Shown: positions 11,595 to 26,100, counted from the stretch's first letter. The stretch is 64,000 nt of DNA from Silurus meridionalis (GCF_014805685.1 NC_060885.1:18218132-18282131), one strand, 5' to 3'. The notes: a model not told the origin generated them from the letters alone. Numbers and translations: made by a program.

Positions 11595-13700
11595 ATGGAG
11601 GGGTTCGGGGGCTGAGAGGAAGAAAGAGAGTCTATAATTGATCCAAACCATCATCGTGTTCCCAGCGGGCGGCGAGCACAGGAAGCTTCGTACATTATCG
11701 GCTTTTAGGGTCTAAACGCGCAGCGCCCGAGAGCTTGTCTGAGGATATTTAATACCCCATTAGAAAGTGCTCTGTTTGACCATATGTTCAACTCCCTTCC
11801 TCCAGTTCCTGGCCTAATTTCTTTTTTTTTTTTTTGTAAACCACACGTTTACTTTCCTTGAAAATGTGCATTAATGACAATCTGACAGAAGTGCATACAC
11901 TGGATGGAACGGCATAACACTTGAAAACAAACAAACAAAACAAACAAAACAAACAAGAACTGCTGAATATATATATATATCTTTGTAACTTTGTATTGAA
12001 CTTATTGCAAATTAAAGACCACACACCTACCAGATACATAACAGATACATATAGATTTACCAAGCTGTATAAATTGTAAAAGAAAATGACCAATTGGTAT
12101 CTGAATGTCTGCTGGAATTCAATGTTTGTTCAAATATAGGCCTAGATGACTGTAAGTTCTTGGATTCTAATAAAACCCGAGCCATTTTTATGCCATGGTG
12201 TCCTCAGACACGCGTCAAAAGGTATTAGAGGGGTTTAGGCTAATGTCAGATAAGATCTGTTCACATAGACTGTTATAGCAAGCGGAGAAACAATTCAAAT
12301 AACTCAAGCCATGAAACAAAAATACCTCTGGTAGAGAACACTTATCCTCTTGCAGTGGCTGACACACAGGTGTTTTTGTACTCGAGAGTGGCACTGTAGT
12401 GATTTAATACTGCAGACTTTTCCCAGGCTTTTTGTTTTTATTGTTATTGTTATTTTTAGGATTGTTGTTGTTTTCTTGCTTAATAACATATACCACAAGA
12501 GGGCAGCAACCCCATATTGTATTGTTTTTGATCGCTCAAGCTGGAAGGGGATGAAGCAGGTAAAATTCAGAGAATGTAAACTATTTTATTCCCACAATAA
12601 AAAAAAATATATTGTTCAGGTAAATGAGTCAACACTATAAGCATCTAAAAAAGCCCAATAACAAATGTATGCCTCACTTAATGAGATAAATATTTATATT
12701 AGACATGCTGTTTCTTTGTTTAAACCACAAAATCCTAACTAGTTCTGCATCAGGGTTTTTCCAGTTCACTCATACAGTCACATCTTGTTTTAAAAATTAT
12801 CTAACTGGTGCTGTAGAGTGCTAGATTTTTTCTACTGGAGCCTATACTTGAAAAGACAGAAAGACAGAAAACATCTTTAGTCCTGACAAGGCCGGCCAAA
12901 CTTTGTCCAAACTCTGAAAGAATTTTAAGAATCAACAGTTATAAAAAACAGAAGGTCACAAGATGTCCGAAAAACAGCTGTATTCCTAAAATACATTTTT
13001 AGAGCATTTACGTACCCTAATGGTACTGAAACGTAATATAGCAATAAAAATCTATGAATGTATCTGTGATGAATAGGTTCCTAATGTGATAATTTGGGAG
13101 AGGACATGACCTGATTGTTTTTACTGGATTACTATGTGCTGAGTCACATGTGACACTACAGACAAAATAAAGAATGCCTGATGCACGACGCATGGTGGGT
13201 TCTCTGAGAGCATAGAGACTGGACACCAATGTCCTAGCCAAAAATACTCAATGCTTTATGCCAAGTCAAGTAACATTATGAAAGCTACATATTTCTTTTA
13301 TTCTTCATTTGAACCTTTCATTTCCACAAAATCTTTTTAGCGTTCAGAGCACACCAATTTACCACACTGGGCTTATCTGTATTGCTTAATTGTTTAGATT
13401 AAGCAGTTGGGTGTTTAGTTGCTTAGCAATGGCAAAAAGATAGACTCTACTGTAATTGGTCCCTAGTTATAGAGATATCCCAAGGTGCTGTCTAATCTGG
13501 GCCTTGCTGTTTGTTCAGTTGTCAGTGAAATCAGGGGTCAGACCCAGAACACTGGCTGTTGTGGGTCTGTGGCACCAGAGAACAGCAACGCTCATCATAT
13601 TACAACAGATTCCCTTACCATCGATCCATAGAGGAAGAGCCATGCAAGAAGAGTTTGTAGAGGTGAAATTTAAAGCCTGGGTGAGGCCTTCTGAAGGGCA
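11330..13700. other. intron after exon 1-alpha, first part
   Basis: Non-coding. It holds a (TG)n tract at 11561-11592, poly-T near 11821, and (ACAAA)n near 11930-11955. From about 11330 to 11760 GC stays raised, which may be the downstream edge of the CpG island. I see no further exon. Confidence 0.6.
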
Positions 13701-13712
13701 GCTAGAGAACTA

Positions 13713-13802
<90 letters not shown>

Positions 13803-13818
13803 AATGTGTCTATGCATA

Positions 13819-13890
<72 letters not shown>
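13713..13890. repeat. compound (ATCT)n and (AT)n microsatellite
   Basis: About 22 ATCT units at 13713-13801, then about 34 AT units at 13822-13890. The AT tract directly abuts the left side of a Tc1 element and appears to replace its outer end. Confidence 0.97.
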
Positions 13891-13896
<6 letters not shown>

Positions 13897-13910
13897 TCAC
13901 ACACACAAGC

Positions 13911-15183
13911 AGTACGGATTTACTTTCCTCTAAAAATAACTCAACATACAGCCATTATCAAAATAGCTGGCAAAAAAAGTGACTACAAGTGACCCTAAGT
14001 GATAACAGCTGTACATCGTTTAACTATGCACACGTCGTATTCATCATGTTCATGTTTTTGTCTGCGTGACAGTACCTACAAATTTGTGTATCTTGTATTA
14101 TAGCAGTTAATATTTGGTGCTTTCAGTATAATTCTCTCATACTGACCACTGGATGGCACCCAATGGTAAAGAACTCTCTGAGGATTTATACATTAGAATT
14201 GTTGCTCTCTACAAAGATGGCCTAGACTATAAAAAGATCAGTAACACCCTGAAACTGAGTCACAGTACAGTGGCCATGGTTATGCAGAGGTTTTCCAAGA
14301 TGTTTTTCACTCGGAACAGGCCTCGCAAGGGTCGATCAAAGAAGTTGAGTCCTCATGCTGTGCTTCAGAAGCTGGGTTAAAAAAGAAAGACGCTTGAGTT
14401 CTGCCATCATTGCTTTACAGGTTGCAGAATCAGATCGTCGTACTTGTCAGTGCTCAGACCATACGCTGAACACTGCAACAAGTCGGTTTGCTGAAGCTGG
14501 CTGACAAAAAAGCACACAAACAGTTTGTAGAAGACAACTTGTCCAAGAGCTTGAATCACTGGAACCACGTCCTGTGGTGAGATGAGACTACGATAAACTT
14601 GTTTGGCTCAGATGGTGTCCAGCATGTGTGGCTACACCCTGCTGAGGAGCACCAAGAAAATTGGGTCTTGAATACAGTCAAGCATTGTGATGGTGATGTT
14701 TTCCAACATATTAACAATCCCAAACACACCACCAAGATAACAGCTGCCTTGCTGAGGAAGCTGAAGATGAAACTGATGGAGTGGCCAATTATGTTTCCAG
14801 ACCTGACCCCTATTGAGCACCCTTGGGGCATCCTTAAGTGAACGGTGGAGAAGTGCCATATGTCTAACATCCAGCAGCTTTCTGATGTCATTATGGATGA
14901 GTGGAAGAGGTTTCCAGCAACAACCTGTGCAGCTCTGGTAAATTCCATGCCCAGGAGGACAAACTATTGACACCTAGCACACAGTTTTTATATGTTTACT
15001 TAAGGTGTACTCACTTTTGTTGCTGGTTATTAACGCAATAATGGCTGTATGTTTAAGTTATTTTTTAGAGGACAGTAAATCTGTACTACTATACAAGCTG
15101 CACATTGACAATTCTAAAATATATCCAAGTTTCATTTTTATAGTATTGTCCCTTTGAGAAGATGTGAGGGGTGTACTATATAT
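13911..15183 (+). mobile_element. Tc1-like element with broken transposase
   Basis: An inverted terminal segment pairs 13911-13957 with about 15037-15090 (CATACAGCCATTAT against ATAATGGCTGTATG). The right end has GAGGGGTGTACT near 15169, typical of the family whose ends carry GTACTCACTTTTGT. Between them the transposase is recognisable: MAPNGKELSEDLYIRIVALY from 14153 (first helix-turn-helix), then frame breaks. From 14599 come MFGSDGVQHVWLHPAEEHQE, NNPKHTTKITAALL and DLTPIEHPWGILK, the DDE-region C-terminus. Stops and a deletion near 14690-14710 make it inactive. It lies in the alpha intron in sense orientation. Confidence 0.85.
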
Positions 15184-16440
15184 ATATAGTTTGTTCCTCA
15201 TTAATGTACACATAGCACTGACAGAAAAACACAGAATTGTTGACATTTTTGCAGATTTATTAAAAAAGAAAAACTGAAATATCAAATGGTTCTAAGTATT
15301 CAAACCCTTTGCTGTGACACTCATATGTTTAACTTAGGTGCTATCCATTTCTTCTGATCATCCTTGAGATGGTTCTACACCTTCATTTGAGTCCAGCTGT
15401 GTTTGATTATACTGATTGGACTTGATTAGGAAAGCCACACACCTGTCTATATAAGACCTTACAGGTCACAATGCATGTCAGAGCAAATGAGAATCATGAG
15501 GTCAAAGGAACTGCCTGAAGAGCTTAGAGACAGAATTGTGGCAAGGCACAGATCACAAGGTTACAAAAAAATTCTGCTGCACTTAATGTTTCTAAAAGCA
15601 ACAGTGGCCTCCATAATCCTTAAATGGAAGATGTTTGGCCAAACTGAGCTATCAGGGTAGAAGAGCCTTGGTGAGAGAGGTAAAGAAGAACCCAAAGATC
15701 ACTGTGGCTGAGCTCCAGAGATGCAGTCGGGAGATGGGAGAAAGTTGTAGAAAGTCAACCATCACTGCAGCCCTCCACCAGTCAGGGCTTTATGGCAGAG
15801 TGGCCCGAAGGAAGCCTTTCCTCAGTGCAAGACACATGAAAGCCTGCATGGAGTTTGCTAAAAAACACCTGATGGACTCCAAGATGGTGAGAAATAAGAC
15901 TGGGCCGAAGGTTTACATTCCAACAAGACAATGACCCTAAGCACACAGCTAAAATAAGGAAGGAGTGGCTTCACAACAACTCCATGACTGTTCTTGAATG
16001 GCCCAGCCAGAGCCCTGACTTAAACCCAATTGAGCATCTCTGGAGAGACCTAAAAATGACTGTCCACCAACGTTTACCATCCAACCTGACAGAACTGGAA
16101 AGGATCTGCAAGGAGGAATGGCAGAGGATCCCCAAATCCAGGTGTAAAAAACTTGTTGCATCTTTCCCAAAAGACTCATGGCTGTATTAAATCAAAAGGG
16201 TGCTCCTACTAAATACTAAGCAAAGGGTCTGAATACTTAGGACCATGTGATATTTCAGTTTTTCTTTTTTAATAAATCTGCAACAATGTCAAAAATTCTG
16301 TGTTTATCTGTCAATATGGGGTGCTATGTGTACGTTAATGAGAAGAAAATTTAACTTAAATGATTTTAGCAAATGGCTGCAATATAACAAAAAGTGAAAA
16401 ATTTAAGAGGGTCTGAATACTTTCCATACCCACTGTATAC
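15184..16440 (+). mobile_element. second Tc1-like element, different family
   Basis: Arms at about 15190-15310 and 16220-16350 are inverted copies (TTCAGTTTTTCTTTTTTAAT on the right, its complement on the left). The right end GAATACTTTCCATACCCACT with TGTA at 16419-16440 is a classic Tc1 terminus. The transposase is in pieces: KELPEELRDRIVARHRSQGY near 15487, GLYGRVARRKPFLSARHMKA near 15787, then [20 protein letters not shown] at 15990-16050. Frameshifts and internal loss are visible. Its outer left end is missing and it abuts the previous element, with TATATATATA at the border. Confidence 0.85.
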
Positions 16441-16739
16441 CAGAGGCTGTGCATTTGGTACCTGGGCCTTCAGTGGGGACTTACCCAACTTAATCCAGCT
16501 CCTAACAACACCACTATCACGTCACAATTATAGAAACCATCAACACTATACAAAAACGCAATATAACAAGGTGTGGCATTACAGAGAGAGAGGAATTTCA
16601 CATATGGAGGCTAAATACAATTTTACTAAAGCAAGCTCCAAACCTCTACACTACAACCCCAACTGTGGATCACATTATATGGAGCAGTTCAGAATCAATA
16701 TTTGTCTAATAACATGACAAAAACATTTTTTAAATAAAA

Positions 16740-17473
16740 TACAACCTACTCACCAGAGATGCATACTTATAATTTGCAGCGCTCCTCAGAGGCTGTAAGC
16801 CAGTGGTACCGCTTGTTGGCACTGGTCTGGAAGTGGCAAACAAACCCTTTTCCGTGCTGAGACAAGCTAGCTATCATCGGGGTTGGTTTAGTTTTTCTTA
16901 AAAATAGATTTTTAAGAATGTCCGAGACCAAATCAATTTATCTTCCTCCGTCAGCCATTGTAGGCATAAAAAAGTCTAACTCAGATGTATTCATGTGTGC
17001 AGAGCGCTACAGCCGTGTTTTGCCAGTCGAACTTGGCTGTAACAGTTTCCCTCTGACCAACCAATAAGGGGATAGAAAAATGCGGATACTATTTTGGGCC
17101 AGCTAGCTGGTGCTGTAAGACAAATTTTAAATCTGATTGGTTAAAGAAACAGACCCTTTGCTAATATAGTTTAAGGTACATTGGCCAGCACTACAGATTC
17201 TGAAGGCCCTGGGCATATTAGATTGACATGGCAGCACATAGAGGCTGAAATCTGATTAGACAAAAAAAAAATTTAACATCCACATACACATACTGGAAGC
17301 AGTGCAGCCAAGAGAAATGCTACGAAATGAAGAGAATAGACTGTTGGGAATAAATTATTACAATTTTATGAATAAAATTTTTTTTTAATTTAGGTTGTAA
17401 ATGTAGGTCAGTGCTTCTAATAGTGTTTAGGCGAGCAGAGAAAGCTTTGCTGGTCCTGACGGCCCACCACTAA
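16740..17473 (-). mobile_element. hAT-type transposon 5' fragment with TTF-like zinc-finger coding piece
   Basis: Read on the minus strand, about 16940-16770 encodes KGFVCHFQTSANKRYHWLTA followed by SEERCKL, resembling the N-terminal TTF-type finger of ZMYM1-like hAT proteins. It is followed by a stop and a GTGAGT-like donor near 16751. On the plus strand the block ends near 17473 with GACGGCCCACCACTAA, compatible with a hAT terminus (CAGTGGTGGGCC in reverse). The rest of the transposase is absent. The family is recalled, not searched. Confidence 0.5.
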
Positions 17474-18135
17474 TATATATACAGCTCTTTTGAGGTCCCA
17501 CTACATTTTTACATTTTACTCTCCACAACCATTTAATGAAAATGTATGTAAATTTATGCAATTAATGTTCATCTCATTAGTAACACCTAGAAGCTAATAG
17601 TCGATGACTGTAAAAACATAGCTAAGACAGCTAAATCTCAAATCTTTCTTGTACAGAAAGCCACATAAATAATAGGGTCAGAGGTGTTTTAGCACCAACA
17701 GCATGAATCCATTGTCCCAGTCTGCCTTGTGTAAACAGTCCAGGCTGCTGAAGGTTGTATAATTGTGTGGGTAGTGTTTTATGGTACACTGGGGCTCATT
17801 ATTACCAACCACTCAATCACTCAACACTCACTCACTTGAAAGTCACAGCTTATTTGGGGTTTGTTGGTGACCATTATGCATGCCTTCATGGCCACAATAT
17901 ACAATCTCTAAAATTTCCCACATGTAAATGTCCCATGTCATAAAGCAAAAGTCACCCTAGTCTGGTTTCATGAAAGTGAAAATGAGTTTAATGTTCCTTG
18001 GTGGCCTTCCCAGTGACTGGATCTAAGTCCAGTTGCACAATATATGTCAACATGGACCAGTATCTCAAAGGCATGGAATGAACTCCATGCCACAACTATG
18101 GTTGTTTTTTTTAGAGGGGCCCTATCCATATATAC

Positions 18136-18225
<90 letters not shown>

Positions 18226-18374
18226 CTTTTTTTTTTTTTTTTTCCTTCCCTGATAAGTCTCTCATGGCATCTGGATGTTCTCATGTACTGTGAAAATCTT
18301 TTAACATTCTTTAGTTTGTAAAACACATACCAGCTATTCCTGAACCTTATTGTATACCTATGACTAAACAAACA

Positions 18375-18432
<58 letters not shown>

Positions 18433-20039
18433 GTAACACTAACAGTGCCACTATCACATAATAGAAGGTTTATATTCCAGTGTTTATATTTTATATTTCT
18501 AGAGATATTAAATAAATATCTCTATCCTATCCCAGGGATTTGTTTGTTCTGTGGTACTGCACATATTGGTCAGTTTTTCAGTCACTACTTTTGAAACTCC
18601 TAAGTGAAACACTTCAAAGAAAAAAAATCCATAAATAAACAATGCATGGAGTTTTAGGATTTAGAGTTGAAAACCTCTATACTCATCCATCTCTGTAAAG
18701 ACATATAAAACATCTAAAAGGAAATGACTGTTCACATAGTTTGTACACCAGAGGGTGCCTTGGGCCTTTGTGTCACAGATACCATTTTCACATCTCACTC
18801 TTCAGTAACTTCTAGACAGAATGCGTATTCTATTAAAAGCCAAAACTATGGTGTTCCATATTAAAAAAAAAAAATTAAAACATTAATATTAATGTTCTTA
18901 AAAATCTTTTGTTTGATTTATTTTATAGAGCAGTATATAATTCACTTTAAAATTGACTTCAAGTCAGGAATCCCTTCCATTGGTAAAACATTTAAACAGA
19001 CTCTTTCAAATCACAGCACACCTTCATTGTATAATAATAATCAATGAATTCCAACAATGTGCACATCAGTTAAAGAGTGTAGAGTCATATTTTTTGGATT
19101 CCATACTTTCGAATCACAAATACCAAACAAGATGTGTAAAGTAAAGAAACATCTTGTAGGATCCTCATCATACTCTATCCACCCAAACATTGTCACAGTT
19201 TTAGAACATAATGCAAGTACACATAATGAAAGATTTTTGGGTAAATTACAAACATTACATATATGTTATCTCATGTCAAATTTTACTAGAAATCTTTTTT
19301 GGCAAAACCTGTTTTGACAGTTTCACTACCACATTTTCTGAAATGTAGTTTTTTAAAAACTCCTTATGTTTTGCCCAACTTGTCACATGTTGCATATTAT
19401 GGCATGCACCACATCAAATTGTTCGCTGAACTAGCTATAGGTTTGTTAATGTGTTTTTATGATTTACATGCCTTTATAAACCTTCAAACCAGACTTACTA
19501 CCCTGGAAAGGCATCAAATCACAGTACACCTTAAAATTTCCTTAAAACAGTTTTTCTCTTTCTCTACTTGGAGCCAGACATATCAGTTTCTAGGTGACCT
19601 GCATTCATGATGATTTTACTCCTATTAGAAAGACAATAGAAAGGCCCAGATTATTGATTATTGTTTGACTGGAAATGTTCAGGTGTATGAAGATTGTCCT
19701 GGTTAAACAATGAGAAAGCAAATACAATAACATGTTTTCTTTTGTTCATGCAAAATTATGCTGAAATGAAGTATGCAAATTAATGCATATAGGCCATCGG
19801 TCTCATTTGTATACATGCATGCAAATTAGAAAAAGTTTTGATTATAAAAATAAAGAAAGCAATAAAGCAAGCAAGAAAGCAAGAAAGAAAGAAAGAAAGA
19901 AAGAAAGAATTTAAGGATATTAGCAGTAAACTAGCAAACGTTGATCAGGGATCTGTTTCCTGGAAGTGTTCATGCAGTCCATGCCTTTATTAGAAACTGT
20001 TGGGAGGGACACGGAAAATCGGCCAGTGATGTATTTAGC
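17474..20039. other. intron between alpha and beta promoters
   Basis: Non-coding and AT-rich. It holds compound TG/AG repeats (18139-18223) with poly-T (18227-18243), a CA repeat (18377-18430) and an AAAG repeat near 19870-19908. Otherwise I see nothing recognisable. Confidence 0.6.
18139..18430. repeat. (TG)n(AG)n and (CA)n microsatellites
   Basis: TG at 18139-18188, AG at 18189-18223, T-run at 18227-18243, then CA at 18377-18430. The TG and CA tracts are in opposite orientation 190 nt apart and could pair as a hairpin. Confidence 0.95.
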
Positions 20040-20466
20040 ATGCCCCAGTTATCAAGAACCCACAAACGTCATAATTGCACTATTGCACTACTATAAAGAC
20101 ACACGAGGTCGCTATGGTAACCTGTTGACGTACTATTTTAAACCCTAGCAAGTATGGAGTTAGTTGTAGCTGAGGAATCCTTGGCGTGAGGAGTCCCGCG
20201 CTGTGTGACGCACGCGAGGTAGAGGGGAGCTGTCACTCCAGCGCGAGGACACTCCACATTCTCCAGCACGGATGCGCGCGCGCTGTGCGCTTCTTTCATT
20301 TATCTCGTCGCTCGCAACGACACCCTTTTTTTTTATCTTTATTATTATTTTTTACATTTAAAAAAATGCTGCTGACGTAGGCTTCAGAAACAAGCGCGTT
20401 TGTTTCAGAGCTGTTAAACTGGGAGAAAGTTAGAAAAGTGGGAGAAAGACAGAGCGCGCGTGAAGC
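20040..20466 (+). promoter_or_regulatory. prkg1: promoter and 5' leader of prkg1 beta
   Basis: A compact cluster of motifs comes before a CpG-rich leader (about 20185-20466). An ACGTCA CRE half-site (minus orientation) is at 20066-20071 and TATAAAG is at 20092-20098. An RFX X-box-like palindrome, GTCGCTATGGTAAC, is at 20108-20121, TGACGTA is at 20126-20132 and TATTTTAAA is at 20134-20142. The leader has an ATG at 20272 and a four-codon uORF (M-L-L-T-stop) at 20366-20380. The motifs are read directly. Their use in vivo and the transcription start are inferences. Confidence 0.65.
20108..20121. promoter_or_regulatory. RFX X-box-like palindrome
   Basis: GTCGCTATGGTAAC matches the RFX-family consensus (GTTRCCATGGYAAC-like) at about 12 of 14 positions, with an intact GGTAAC half-site. 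A TGACGTA CRE half follows 4 bp later. Confidence 0.55.
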
Positions 20467-20771
20467 ATGGGCACTTTGCGGGACCTGCAGTACGCGCTAC
20501 AGGAGAAGATCGAGGAGCTGAGGCAGAGAGATGCGCTCATTGATGAACTGGAGCTTGAGCTGGACCAGAAAGACGAGCTCATTCAAAAACTGCAGAACGA
20601 GTTGGATAAATACCGCTCGGTAATCCGGCCAGCCACTCAGCGCGTGCACAAAGAAAACGAACTGCAGGAGCAGCAGCGCACCAAGAGGCAGGCGATCTCC
20701 GCCGAGCCGACCGCCTTCGACATCCACGACCTGAACCATGTAACGCTACCTTTCTACCCCAAGAGTTCACA
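20467..20771 (+). CDS. prkg1: prkg1 exon 1-beta: isoform-specific leucine zipper
   Basis: First coding exon of the beta isoform: 101 codons plus CA, completed to Gln by the first base of exon 2. It begins [20 protein letters not shown]. To my recollection, residues 1-57 are identical to the human beta zipper, which dimerises the kinase and binds IRAG and TFII-I in mammals. The linker after about residue 57 is divergent. The autoinhibitory KRQAISAEP and the following segment up to the PFYPKS motif are again conserved. The donor at 20772 is GTAGGT. A stop follows three bases after the junction if unspliced. The exon lies 9.1 kb downstream of exon 1-alpha and 4.3 kb before exon 2. Confidence 0.97.
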
Positions 20772-22650
20772 GTAGGTTCAGGTTCTTCAATTTTCTTTCA
20801 TTTGGATTCTGTGTGTTTTGTTGTACTCCATGCCAAGGATGTAAATAAGCAGTATAATGCGCATACTAATATGGGGAATCCCATGTCTTGCACATTTTAG
20901 TCTTTCCCTTGCTGTAACACACCCCCTTTAACTCTGAAAGGGCTGATAATTAGCTGATAATTCAACCAGGCTTGATTGGAGAGGTGAAAACATTTGGGGG
21001 ACAAGGAGATCAGCTTTGGGAAACATGGATGCTGATTAGTCTGTCATTTAAAACTTGTTTCTTGTGATTTATGATTGTGGCATGCTGGAGCAAAGCATTT
21101 TAGAAATACTGTAAGAAGGCCAATTTAAAATGCACTCTCAGTTCATCTAAACTCAAATGTAAACCCTGTGCCCTGGATTTTAAAAAAGGTCTGTTTCTTT
21201 AAGCTGTTGATTCAGACTGTTGAATATTAACAGAGCATGCTGTATAAGGAAGACATTTCCATGGCAGTTCACTTCGGCTGTCACATAAATACATTTACAC
21301 AGCTGGTAGATCAGAAATAAGTCCAACAAAAAAACACAATGTTCCAGTTTACTGGTCAGCTCAGTGGGCTAGCAGTTCCTGATTGCCAAAAGGACTTGAA
21401 TATGCAGATGCCTATTTTGCCTAATGAAGAGATCATTTGGTTATCAAAGTAGTGGTATGAAAATTAATGCTGTGCTATGCTTTCTGGTGGCATTCTAGCT
21501 TTTCCATCACAACATTTTTAAAAAGTAAATTGTTAAATTAGAAATTAAAGTTAATGTTTAATCATTTAGTAAGCTATGAACAGTAAAGAAGTGATAAAGA
21601 AACGTCTGCTTGTTGTAGGTTGTGAAAGTTGCAAGATTCAGACAGCTGTTGATTTGCATACACGCTCTTGTGAAATGGATCTCTCTAATGCAATTTGCAT
21701 CCAGGGAACGGAAAACAGGGGAAGTTTTGTCTTCTAGTGTGGGAAATGCAACACGGCTGCAACACGTCACTTCTTACTCATTTATACAGAGGCAGTGAGT
21801 TTAGAAGATATGAATTTAAGTCCAAATAACTTGTATAATGGGTGGTTGAAAAAAGGGACAATTTAGTTGTTTTGTAAACAGAAATGAATTCTTGCTTTAT
21901 GTCATTTGTAGCCAAATGAATAACCAATACCTGACAAAATATGTAAATACCTACTATCATCTGCATAGGTATCTAAAATTCTGGTGAATTTTAGTCATTT
22001 ACACAGTTACACCATGGCAGATGTATTCGTATCATAATCTGCTATTCTGTAGAGATTGTAATTTGCTGTGATAACTCATTTATCTTACATTTTTGATCTT
22101 ACATAACTTTAAATAGTATCAGTATTCCTACTGTTATTTTTCCAATTTGAAAAATAAGAATCATCAAATATGCAAAGTTTTTTTTTTTGTCAACTACAGC
22201 TGGTTCAACAATGGTGCAAGCACATTAATATTCAATAAATATTATATATTACTTGCACTGTGTCTTTTCCTGTCATTTCTAACAGCTATGTACAGTAGAT
22301 GCTGGTTTTCTTCTTCATGCAGATGACTTTTTTCATGTCTGAAACTTCTGTCAGGGGTAAACTAGTTTCTGGATGAAATAACTTTGCACTTGTTCTTGTA
22401 TGTAATCTCGTTTTGTCAGCAAAAACCTTGCCAATGTCTGTGACCAAAAAAATAAATAAAAAGATTATAAAATGAATCCCAATTTCAGGAGTTTAGGAAT
22501 TGCATTGCTTCTTTAAGATTATTTCAGGATGGACTGCAATGTTTTTAAACAGCTTGGTGTTATAAAAGTGTTATGTTTAATGATCAATAATAATCATTCT
22601 TTGTGTGTTATGAGTCAAATCTATTAATTTGAAAGTGTGTTAATCAGTTT
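20772..22650. other. intron after exon 1-beta, first part
   Basis: Non-coding AT-rich intron. Nothing recognisable apart from short homopolymer runs. Confidence 0.5.
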
Positions 22651-22666
22651 AGTGGTATGAAGCAGT

Positions 22667-22888
22667 CTCTCTCTTTCTTTCAGCTTCTCCCATTAGGGGT
22701 CGCCACAGCGGATCATCCGCATGTTTGATTTGGCACATGTTTTTACGCTGGATGCCCTTCCTAACGCAACCCTCCCCATTTATCCGGGCTTGGGGCCAGC
22801 ACTAAGAGTGGCTGGGGTTGGTTCCCTGACTGGGGATTAAACTCGGGCCGCAGTGGTGAGATCACCGCATCCTAACCACTAGACCACC
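22667..22888 (-). mobile_element. tRNA-Glu-derived SINE, minus strand
   Basis: Read in reverse it begins TGGTGGTCTAGTGGTTAGGA, the A-box region of tRNA-Glu, then a partly decayed B box. A unique body follows, then a tail ending CGGATGATCCGCTGTGGCGA and a GAAAG-rich end. It is flanked by a perfect 16-bp target-site duplication, AGTGGTATGAAGCAGT, at 22651-22666 and 22889-22904. A second copy is at 53490-53700. The tail matches the end of the LINE at 56930-56980. The perfect duplication suggests a fairly recent insertion. Confidence 0.9.
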
Positions 22889-22904
22889 AGTGGTATGAAG
22901 CAGT

Positions 22905-25307
<2,403 letters not shown>

Positions 25308-25404
25308 TAAAATAGATTTAAACACAAAGCAGTTTGGTATATGATTTATTAATTCTTATATTTGAACCCTATATTTATCAGCCATTCTTAGACTTGCACA
25401 TTTA

Positions 25405-25600
25405 GACATGTTACATTTACAGCATTTGATATTAGCCTTATATAGAGCGACCTACAATTATCTCATTCATACAAATGAGCAGTTGAGGGTTAAGAACCTT
25501 GCTCAAGGGCCGAGCAGTGACAGATTAGTAGTGCTAGGATTTGAATGAACAAACTTCTGATTAGAAGTCCAACATTATAACCACTACACCTTCTCTACAA
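25405..25600. repeat. fish interspersed repeat fragment
   Basis: TTACATTTACAGCATTTGAT, then GAGCGACCTACAATTATCTC and GCAGTTGAGGGTTAAGAACC, then CTTGCTCAAGGGC and AACCACTACACC. This series is a very common dispersed repeat in fish genomes. Its class (SINE-like or MITE) I cannot settle. The first part of a similar unit is at 54233-54290. Confidence 0.6.
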
Positions 25601-25859
25601 TGCAGTGCAGGTGCAAGCTTCCAGGATCCTCACATGCAGCACACAATCTATACACATTACATATTAGAATAATCACAATCACTACTTGACTTGTTCCTAT
25701 TTAAATTTAAAGGACCTGTTATGGGTTACAGACACACATCCCTGTCTAAAATCATGGCTTTTATATTACTGAATTAAAGATTTTTTAATGTGAAGCTAGT
25801 ATGTATCACATTGCTGGTTGAGACAAGTGAGCCTATATGGTCTGTGAAGTTTAAAATAT

Positions 25860-26100
25860 ATGGTATAAGTGAATGTTTCACGTTTTATTATCACAAGCAC
25901 AAGTGTTGTAACTACATACAGTGAAATTTGTGTGCTAGAGATGCACAGTACTACAGAGATACAGTGCAAAAATGATAATAACCAGTACAAAGCATTTAAC
26001 AAACTGTAAACATTGAACACAGACATGTGTGGACATGCAGTGATTACATAAGGTGTTTGGGTGTGGACATGCGGTGATTACATAAAGTGTTTGGTTTATC
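25860..26100. repeat. dispersed repeat fragment with a short tandem duplication
   Basis: Contains a phrase (TTTTATTATCACAAGCAC ... CAGTGAAATT) seen in fish dispersed repeats. A duplication of about 37 bp (GTGTGGACATGCAGTGATTACATAAGGTGTTTGG-like) occurs at about 26026-26060 and 26061-26097, immediately before the DIRS-like element. Confidence 0.45.

Noticed and set aside
20497..20770. Antisense frames over exon 1-beta
   Set aside because: Shadows of the conserved beta zipper exon.
22161..22610. Possible alternative exon between exon 1-beta and exon 2
   Set aside because: No open frame in phase with flanking junctions and no family match.
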